A stretch of 13,371 nucleotides of DNA, taken from contig QMVA01000019.1 in NCBI GenBank assembly GCA_003660865.1, forward strand, positions 1 to 13,371, given 5' to 3'. This DNA is from Candidatus Nanohalarchaeota archaeon (GTDB lineage: Archaea > EX4484-52 > B79-G9). The translations under genes and the position numbers were made by a program. The notes under the pieces were generated by a model that made no database searches, had not been told where the DNA came from, and saw only the letters and a program-made list of their open reading frames with translations. Below are positions 8,001 to 11,973 of this stretch, in pieces. Position 1 is the first letter of the stretch; every line of letters starts with the position of its first letter.

Positions 8001-8211
8001 TGATGTACTGGAGGATGTCTTGGGTGTTGGGGAGTTCGATGTCGAGGTGGCCCCATGCGGTGAATGGTGTCTTTTCTGTGTTGTTTGTGTATAATTCGTG
8101 CCTTGATTCTTCGATGAGGTAGTGGGTGGGGGCCTGGCTGTGAGTTAGGGGGGTCAGGATTATGAGTAGAATTATGAATGCAGATAGATAGGAATATGTA
8201 AACCTGTTCAT
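5053..8211 (-). CDS. Large secreted, membrane-anchored surface protein of unknown function
   Basis: 1052 residues. An N-terminal signal peptide (hydrophobic run AFIILLIILTPL, cleavage likely near residues 25-28) and one C-terminal transmembrane segment (about 1012-1031) place residues 28-1010 outside the cell. A short basic and acidic tail (KRKEFKDELRNLRKEIENI), probably helical or coiled, stays inside. The ectodomain is rich in Thr, Ile and Asn with well over a dozen N-x-S/T sequons and alternating beta-strand patterns, as in archaeal glycoproteins. A Ser/Pro/Gly linker (about 521-548, ELPPGGGPAPGG) separates an N-terminal half from a C-terminal half that may hold several Ig-like or beta-sandwich modules. 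I see no enzyme motif. A box A (8235-8244) so close to the ATG, with no Shine-Dalgarno site, implies a leaderless mRNA. It could be an S-layer-associated protein, adhesin or envelope scaffold; the family is not recognised. Confidence 0.85.
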   Translation of the reverse strand: MNRFTYSYLSAFIILLIILTPLTHSQAPTHYLIEESRHELYTNNTEKTPFTAWGHLDIELPNTQDILQYIRINISNDYTAKTNIVSSQAFRDTAASPNTGDRSLMYFDTTDGYSLHYNITDHTLIPKITLKLAYRNAEGGRDIHSGPPNTIFFNITITSDKTVTGQNLYFKIRENTYLPDSMILGAATATSQTTLQTIDTDADTYADTIHWRGDLAANTPVYITFPGTTQANINYNRNDQFLELNEQDSLKAEYATSSTFTGITVTSRFSRGPVRQGVRMLFKDSVWLHGTITNKAQGLTYALTDWALYNVTNLTQDIASGTVPAPQELLPGQTYETPWYITNSTEHYYVSEFNWHVKWEPSEYLGIATTILDLPTLYQADGIAQKYISTIQNGPTRILNIEDSARHLGHPSIYFNATTITSTVPAGYTIQNITVWYSNITSGGSEYNITSNITINLTSNILIITIDDISKILNKQLGLNEDILLRYQASGPLTVAAYTFISDTTFILNTTSGTPLTLSASSSANLPGSEPELPPGGGPAPGGSTLSIPFASIEKSSAKIIAKKPKDTAEITAVFKILDTSDKGIGSIHAEIMLPSDSSLDAEPVNLSIYDSLKKRWRTYTSDHLIIKKDPQTTDNTIRYSIRLKSSDWDNEEQYLDLKNNDLYSITYTVQLPYGNNNITTRLIGFNYYTHENIFKDIETYIRITYDKTNILPLEITESEFQPHQVIVGKPPRWLKTIDVYNPNIVSVQHRFITSLFPEVTSSHIRTQGTEINHLLENNKQGIIDALWKDAYAPNEKKSYLIDITTPPILITDEKYSIEKYNGTELIFITDVTLKNPSSIDYENITLIYPVSEDRTQNVTQNNIELKYEQGDAGTIKISIPEMKNKTTTIITLSYTKIPPILITNTDKPFYSPSEKVNLTIIFIPRENMSFSFIQIEAMTSSKDRQTIHADIEKLQNLEERTPRIIHREFTIPQIKSGEYTISTTATLNPLGEIEDTTTFRVESSTTELKKVGFSIILLAAIAILASLSLRIYKRKEFKDELRNLRKEIENI

Positions 8212-8234
8212 GGAGAATATTTTGGGGGGCGCGG

Positions 8235-8244
8235 TTTATATATA
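8235..8244 (-). promoter_or_regulatory. Box A of the surface-protein gene; leaderless
   Basis: On the minus strand TATATATAAA is centred about 29 bp before the ATG at 8211, so the first transcribed base should fall at or within a few bases of the start codon. The bases just ahead of the ATG contain no GGTGA or GGAGG, in agreement with leaderless translation. Confidence 0.7.
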
Positions 8245-8331
8245 TTTTTTGGGGATAAGCTTATAATGTTTTGTGGTTATTTGGTGGTAGTGGTGTGTTT
8301 GCGCTGTTATGTTTTTAACAAAAAATTAGTT

Positions 8332-8355
8332 TCCAATACGTTATTGGATTTTTTT
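8332..8355 (+). terminator. Stem-loop with T-tracts on both strands
   Basis: TCCAATACGTTATTGGA forms a perfect 7-bp stem with a CGT loop and is followed by seven T on the + strand. On the minus strand the same stem is followed by AACTAATTTTTTG, so it could stop transcription both ways. No clear + strand gene precedes it. Minus-strand transcripts arriving from the ORF remnant at 8460-8636 would meet it just before the surface-gene promoter, which makes insulation of that promoter plausible. Confidence 0.5.
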
Positions 8356-8459
8356 CTGATGGCAATGTTGCTGTCGGATGTTGTAAGAGTCGGTCTTGAA
8401 AATAGTTGCAGATGCTGGAAACGGTGCGCTGCGGCGTTGAGACTGCGGAGACAAGTATA

Positions 8460-8636
8460 TTAGTGGTTGCTTTTTTCTTTGGGTGTCTTTGGCGGTATTG
8501 AGACTGTCTTTGGTGTGTCTTTTGTTGTAAACTGATTCTTTTCGATCCACAGTTTAGCTGTGCTGATGACGCTTCCCGTCTTTAGGGTAAGCAGAAATCG
8601 GAAAGTGAGGGGATGGATTTGATCAATTAAATTCAT
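8460..8636 (-). CDS. Possible short ORF or remnant of a secreted/beta-rich protein
   Basis: 58 residues from the ATG at 8636 (MNLIDQIHPLTFRFLLTLK), ending in a Lys/Thr/Pro-rich tail (TPKTVSIPPKTPKEKSNH). The frame stays open upstream to 8813 (LGGATPLFVPYVDTAAVTAT precedes the Met), but that part runs into the opposite-strand gene at 8731. The alternating hydrophobic pattern and natural codon choice suggest real coding history. There is no ribosome site, and the 5' part may have been lost. A terminator-like hairpin lies about 105 bp downstream. The family is not recognised. Confidence 0.25.
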   Translation of the reverse strand: MNLIDQIHPLTFRFLLTLKTGSVISTAKLWIEKNQFTTKDTPKTVSIPPKTPKEKSNH

Positions 8637-8720
8637 CCTTGTGGCAGTAACTGCCGCGGTATCGACATAAGGAACAAAAAGGGGTGTTGCTCCCCCCAGA
8701 CAAATGTCGAAGCGGGCAAA

Positions 8721-8724
8721 GGAG
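8721..8724 (+). promoter_or_regulatory. Shine-Dalgarno GGAG deciding the start at 8731
   Basis: The AAAGGAG context lies 6 nt before the ATG at 8731 and only 3 nt before the ATG at 8728; the frame-opening ATG at 8704 lies upstream of it and has no site. The same AAAGGAG layout precedes the gene at 9309. Confidence 0.65.
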
Positions 8725-8730
8725 AATATG

Positions 8731-9045
8731 ATGCAATATTTAGGGTGGATTGTATCGCAAAGTGAACTGGTGGGGATTATCGCCATATTGTGCGCGCTTG
8801 TTGAGTACCCCACTATGAAGAGACTTTTGAGCAGAGGGAAGTCTCTAAAGGCTATCGGTGGATGGATATATCTGCTGTTGGTGGCAACGCTACTAACAGT
8901 AGCAAGTTATGCGTTCTCCGGTTTGGAGGCATATTATTGTCTCCAATGGATAGCACTATGCCTTTTTGGCATGCTGCTCATAAAAGCGCTGTTTGATATC
9001 TCATCAAGGTATGAGGTCAAAAAGCGCGAAAATGGAGTGTTGTGA
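8731..9045 (+). CDS. Small multi-pass membrane protein, unknown function
   Basis: 104 residues from the ATG at 8731. Three hydrophobic segments are visible: about 12-27 (ELVGIIAILCALV, the weakest), about 42-63 (AIGGWIYLLLVATLLTVASYAF) and about 69-89 (YCLQWIALCLFGMLLIKALF). A charged tail, SSRYEVKKRENGVL, follows. The basic loop TMKRLLSRGKSLK between the first two segments would be cytoplasmic by the positive-inside rule. It has no recognisable domain. It shares ribosome-site style, base composition and terminator architecture with the secreted protein at 9309, so the two probably arrived together. Its stop codon lies in the loop of the terminator hairpin that follows. Confidence 0.65.
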   Translation: MQYLGWIVSQSELVGIIAILCALVEYPTMKRLLSRGKSLKAIGGWIYLLLVATLLTVASYAFSGLEAYYCLQWIALCLFGMLLIKALFDISSRYEVKKRENGVL

Positions 9046-9068
9046 GCTCCATTTCTTTCTTTTTTTTC
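9031..9068 (+). terminator. Hairpin and T-tract overlapping the stop codon at 9045
   Basis: AATGGAG (9031-9037) pairs with CTCCATT (9047-9053) across a 9-nt loop that includes the TGA, and the T-rich run 9051-9068 follows. The form is like a bacterial Rho-independent terminator, in contrast to the bare T-tract after thrC. Confidence 0.7.
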
Positions 9069-9115
9069 CTGGCGCTTGTTGGAAAACATCAGGGTTCGAG
9101 TCCCTGTTGAGCGCA
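9069..9115 (+). other. Orphan tRNA-like T-arm
   Basis: CAGGG TTCGAGT CCCTG (9090-9106) is an exact 5-bp T-stem with a canonical TTCGA-type 7-nt loop, followed by TTGAGCGC. Upstream there is no D-arm, no anticodon stem and no 5' acceptor strand complementary to TTGAGCG, and no CCA follows. GCGCT (9072-9076) and AGCGC (9110-9114) flank it as a 5-bp inverted repeat. It may be the 3' fragment of a tRNA left by integration at a tRNA gene, or chance. A complete tRNA is not supported. Confidence 0.3.
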
Positions 9116-9159
9116 TTCCGTGAGGGAACTCTGTCCGAAAAGCTGTGGCAGAGAAATAG

Positions 9160-9201
9160 CATCCTGATTTTTGGGATTGTATAGTTCTGATTTTCAGGAT
9201 G
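9160..9201. repeat. Inverted repeat CATCCTGA / TCAGGATG
   Basis: A perfect 8-bp stem (9160-9167 with 9194-9201) encloses 26 nt. The two halves also form an imperfect direct repeat (CTGATTTTTGGGAT against CTGATTTTCAGGAT), so each half can fold alone. It lies about 110 bp before the gene at 9309, in the leader or promoter region. Function unknown. Confidence 0.45.
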
Positions 9202-9308
9202 ACATATCCCTTTTGGATGTTTCGTCTGAGAGGAGATATGGTATAGAATAAGGAATAAAAATGCTTGCGCTGGAATTTCATAGTTTAGCGTGAGCAAAGG
9301 AGGATACT

Positions 9309-10229
9309 ATGAAAGGAATTGTGAATCTGCTGCTAGTAATATTTTTGCTAGCATCGATTCCGCTGGCATCAGCGGAAGTAAGCATAGAAATCACAAGTCC
9401 CTCTGACGGGGACTTGTGCAACGGCGAGGGGAATGAATTGTATATCTCGGGAATTGTTCGCGATATACAGGAAAATTCCACCATTGCTGCCTTTTTCAAG
9501 GCGGAGTGGGATGAGACAGAAACTTGTTGGTATCCAGGGATGCCAATTATACTTGTTCCGCTCGTAGAGGACGGCAATTGGAGTTGTTATATTACGATGG
9601 AACCTGAAGAGGTTACAGGCCCATGGATAAATATAACTGCCATTGTTCTTGATGGAGGGACATCCATCGAGAGCGGTAGAGGATATACTGGCGAGGAAAT
9701 AACGGCGTTTGCAATGGCGTCACATAATGTGATGTGCAAGCGCTGCACTGAGCCGAATATCGAGATAGTCTCCCCTGTTGATGGGCAGAATGTTGGGTTC
9801 GATTCTACCAACATCCCTATCGAGGGTAGCCAGAATCTGGATGATCCAGAGGTAACGCTCTGGTTGGCAGGGTATACTGAAACCAACGCCAACGTCTGGC
9901 CGTTAGGGGATTGTCAGAAAAACAGCGATAGAACGTTTTCGGGGATAGCGCATCCCGGAAACTGTGACGTGACGTGCGGCGCGACAGACATAACGATTTA
10001 TGTTTTTGCGCTAAGACCCCCAGGGGTTGAGATTTGGAATGAGAGCACATACATGACGCCCGAAGAATTCGATGAATTCCTAGGAAACATGTCGTGTGTC
10101 GAGGACTCTGTCACAGTCTATCGATCGTGTACGGAGCCAACGCCAGTACCGGCACTGTCGTGGACAGGGATATTTGTGCTGATTGCGCTTCTATGCGTGG
10201 TTGGCGCAGTGTGTATGAAGAGGAAGTGA
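9309..10229 (+). CDS. Secreted two-domain Ig-like protein with C-terminal membrane anchor
   Basis: 306 residues. A signal peptide (hydrophobic NLLLVIFLLASIPL, cleavage after ASA near residue 22) is followed by two modules that each open with the same pattern: IEITSPSDG (26-34) and IEIVSPVDG (151-159), typical of Ig-like or bacterial-type surface modules. About a dozen cysteines, several spaced as CKRC, CDVTC and CTEP, suggest disulphides outside the cell. N-x-S/T sequons occur at N56, N109, N244 and N260. The C-terminus reads PTPVPALSW, then a hydrophobic span to about 302, then KRK. This three-part layout resembles archaeal and bacterial CTERM sorting signals processed by (archaeo)sortases, though the motif does not match a class I can name with certainty. 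A strong Shine-Dalgarno GGAGG (9299-9303) lies 5 nt before the ATG. A weak box A candidate, AATAAAAAT, starts near 9254. Composition differs from the genes to the left, suggesting transfer. Confidence 0.75.
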   Translation: MKGIVNLLLVIFLLASIPLASAEVSIEITSPSDGDLCNGEGNELYISGIVRDIQENSTIAAFFKAEWDETETCWYPGMPIILVPLVEDGNWSCYITMEPEEVTGPWINITAIVLDGGTSIESGRGYTGEEITAFAMASHNVMCKRCTEPNIEIVSPVDGQNVGFDSTNIPIEGSQNLDDPEVTLWLAGYTETNANVWPLGDCQKNSDRTFSGIAHPGNCDVTCGATDITIYVFALRPPGVEIWNESTYMTPEEFDEFLGNMSCVEDSVTVYRSCTEPTPVPALSWTGIFVLIALLCVVGAVCMKRK

Positions 10230-10250
10230 CGCCCCTCTTTTTCTTTTTTT
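10218..10250 (+). terminator. Hairpin and T-tract overlapping the stop codon at 10229
   Basis: AAGAGG (10218-10223) pairs with CCTCTT (10234-10239); the loop contains the TGA, and TTTCTTTTTTT follows. The design is the same as that of the terminator at 9031-9068, so the two genes share an expression-cassette style. Confidence 0.7.
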
Positions 10251-10251
10251 T

Positions 10252-10281
10252 GATTAATGCGGGATGAATAGCCCATTAATC
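10252..10281. repeat. Perfect 8-bp inverted repeat after the terminator
   Basis: GATTAATG (10252-10259) and CATTAATC (10274-10281) pair, with an inner GG/CC extension and a small apical loop. It lies directly after the T-tract. It could be a second terminator element for the minus strand or an element boundary. No function can be assigned. Confidence 0.5.
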
Positions 10282-10357
10282 TGCGCTGATGAAGACCGAT
10301 GAAAATATTATTCTCACATTTTGCGCCCTTTTTTAATTTCAGATACCAATAAAGATT

Positions 10358-10441
10358 ATGAAAGTTGTGAAGAAGGATTATGTGGAGAAACACAGGCGCA
10401 GGGTTGATGAGCAGATCAGGTGGCGCGGGGTCAATAGATAA
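10358..10441 (+). CDS. Possible 27-residue peptide or gene remnant before ATPase 2
   Basis: The ATG at 10358 opens MKVVKKDYVEKHRRRV and ends WRGVNR at TAA 10439-10441. The highly charged composition is protein-like, and the stop abuts the box A of ATPase 2. The frame is closed 24 bp upstream by a TAA at 10334. It may be the C-terminal scrap of a deleted gene. No ribosome site is evident. Confidence 0.25.
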   Translation: MKVVKKDYVEKHRRRVDEQIRWRGVNR

Positions 10442-10442
10442 G

Positions 10443-10451
10443 TTTAAATAA
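10443..10451 (+). promoter_or_regulatory. Box A of ATPase 2
   Basis: TTTAAATAA lies 41 to 49 bp before the ATG at 10492 and predicts transcription from about 10470-10476. The repeated ATTATCCT sites begin just 2 bp downstream and cover the start point. Confidence 0.55.
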
Positions 10452-10453
10452 TT

Positions 10454-10490
10454 ATTATCCTAATAAATGATTATCCTAAAAGAGGATAAT
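10454..10490 (+). promoter_or_regulatory. ATTATCCT operator-like cluster overlapping the ribosome site of ATPase 2
   Basis: ATTATCCTAA occurs at 10454-10463 and 10470-10479 as direct repeats 16 bp apart. AGGATAAT at 10483-10490 is the exact reverse complement of ATTATCCT, giving a perfect 8-bp dyad with a 5-nt spacer (10470-10490) that ends one base before the ATG. The presumed Shine-Dalgarno GAGG (10482-10485) overlaps the right arm, so the mRNA hairpin would hide most of it. DNA-level repression and RNA-level occlusion are both possible. Confidence 0.75.
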
Positions 10491-10491
10491 T

Positions 10492-11919
10492 ATGAAATTT
10501 TATGACAGGAAGGAGGAAATGGAGACATTGAAGTCACATTTTTCCCTTATCGAGAGGAAATCTGTTTTTATCGTACTTACAGGGAGGCGCAGAATCGGGA
10601 AAACGCGCCTTATTAGAGAGTCATTGAAGGGCAGGAAGTATCTTGATTTTTTCGTGGGGGTAAAAGAGAGGGGACTGATATTAGATGAGTTCGCCTCAGA
10701 GATAAATGAAAAGCTAGGATATTGCCCGAAATTCAGGTCATTTGATGAATTCCTGGGTTATCTGTTTAATACACAGGACAATATTGTGATTGTTTTTGAT
10801 GAATTTCAGAATATGTTGAAGGTGGATGCAGGGTTTTTGTATACTTTGCAGAAATACTGGGATAAGTTCAAAGATGAAAAACGTTTTGCAGTGGTAATTA
10901 CAGGCTCATACATTGGAACGATAAAAAAAATATTCCAGAACAAAAATGCGCCACTGTATGGGAGAGCAGACTGCTTTCTAAAATTACAGCCACTGGATTA
11001 TAAGACGTCGTTTGAAATCATGGATGACCTCGGGGTAAAAAATATGGAAGATAAAGTAAGGTTGTATGGCATCCTCGGGGGGATTCCAAAATATTATGAA
11101 TATGTTGAAAATATCGCGGATTTGAATAAACCTGATTTTTTTGAAATTGTCGATGAACTTTTTGTTAAAAGACAACAGATGCTGGTTTATGAAGGCAAGA
11201 ATATGCTTATAGAGGAATTCGGGAAAAAGTATAAGATGTATTTTTCTATAAATGAATCTATTTCAAGAGGGCAGAATACGCTTGTCCAGATTGCGAATGC
11301 AATCTATCAAAAGCCGACGACTATTATGAAGCACCTGATGAGCCTGGAGGATTATTTCGAGATTATAAAAAGGAGGTATCCTGTCACAGATAAAATCTCA
11401 AAGAAAAGCAGGTACAGAATAGATGACTATTTTCTGCTGTTCTGGTTTTATTTTGTTTACAGGAATATGCGCCATTTTGAGGAAAACAGGTGCGAGGTTG
11501 TATCCAAGGATATCCGGGAAAAGTTCAATAGTTATTTTGGCGTGGTGTTTGAGAATGTTTCGATGGACTTTTTGGAGGGTTTGAATAAAAAGAATAGGCT
11601 ACAGTTCAGGTTTGATAAAATCGGGGGATGGTGGGGGCATTTTATAGAGAATAATGAAAGGAAAGATATAGAGATTGATGTTGTTGCTCTTTGTGATTCT
11701 ACTAAAGATGTGGGTTTTTATGAATGCAAATGGCAGGAGTTGAATTTCAGCCAGTGTTTGAAGATTCTTCTGGATCTGAAGGAGAAATCCAAATATGTTG
11801 TGTGGAATAATGATAAGAGGAGAGAGCATTTCGGGCTGGTTGCCAGAAAGATTGAAGGGAAAGTGAAAGATGAATTGAGGGAAAAGGAGTTTGAGGTATG
11901 GGATATTGATGATTTTTAG
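10492..11919 (+). CDS. Archaeal AAA/STAND-like ATPase with C-terminal nuclease-like DUF234 domain (ATPase 2)
   Basis: 475 residues. Walker A is GRRRIGKT (31-38), Walker B IVIVFDEF (98-105), sensor-like VVITGSY (134-140), then the family block APLYGRADCFLKL. A winged helix spans about 245-300. The C-terminal DUF234 domain has EIDVVAL...FYECKWQEL with Asp396, Glu411 and Lys413 of a PD-(D/E)XK-like site. It shares its architecture and final residues (VWDIDDF) with ATPase 1. The nucleotide sequence around the ExK motif is identical over 25 bases (11719-11743 and 3377-3401), while the N-terminal halves are clearly divergent. The start is fixed by the dyad and GAGG ending just before this ATG. The gene converges on ATPase 3 with 54 bp between. 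The strand is less G+T skewed than thrC. ATP-dependent DNA processing or regulation is plausible; no function is demonstrated by the sequence. Confidence 0.9.
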   Translation: MKFYDRKEEMETLKSHFSLIERKSVFIVLTGRRRIGKTRLIRESLKGRKYLDFFVGVKERGLILDEFASEINEKLGYCPKFRSFDEFLGYLFNTQDNIVIVFDEFQNMLKVDAGFLYTLQKYWDKFKDEKRFAVVITGSYIGTIKKIFQNKNAPLYGRADCFLKLQPLDYKTSFEIMDDLGVKNMEDKVRLYGILGGIPKYYEYVENIADLNKPDFFEIVDELFVKRQQMLVYEGKNMLIEEFGKKYKMYFSINESISRGQNTLVQIANAIYQKPTTIMKHLMSLEDYFEIIKRRYPVTDKISKKSRYRIDDYFLLFWFYFVYRNMRHFEENRCEVVSKDIREKFNSYFGVVFENVSMDFLEGLNKKNRLQFRFDKIGGWWGHFIENNERKDIEIDVVALCDSTKDVGFYECKWQELNFSQCLKILLDLKEKSKYVVWNNDKRREHFGLVARKIEGKVKDELREKEFEVWDIDDF

Positions 11920-11973
11920 GCACATGTTTATGATTTGTCCTCTGCCTGTTTATGTGGCGAAATTGGCAGGCTG

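Larger units (their letters stand above)
8245..8730. other. Gene-poor 485-bp interval between divergent genes
   Basis: Holds the upstream side of the surface-protein promoter, a bidirectional terminator-like hairpin (8332-8355), a minus-strand ORF fragment (8460-8636) and the leader of the small membrane protein. A 13-base palindromic GGCAGTAACTGCC lies near 8643-8655. AATTAAATT (8624-8632) is a weak candidate box A for the + gene at 8731. I see no RNA gene or repeat array here. Confidence 0.4.

Noticed and set aside
8387..8437. Short frame reading LKIVADAGNGALRR, resembling the phosphomannomutase DxGNGA motif
   Set aside because: Only 17 codons lie between in-frame stops and there is no other similarity; probably chance.
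9020..9115. Complete tRNA gene ending at the T-arm
   Set aside because: No D-arm, anticodon stem or 5' acceptor strand can be found upstream; only the T-arm fits.
8934..9297. Minus-strand frames reading NRDSNPDVFQQAPGKK
   Set aside because: RDSNP is the typical false translation of the reverse complement of a tRNA T-arm; not a gene.
10281..10320. Box C/D sRNA suggested by TGATGA and CTGA
   Set aside because: Boxes overlap and are not spaced as C-D'-C'-D; chance matches.
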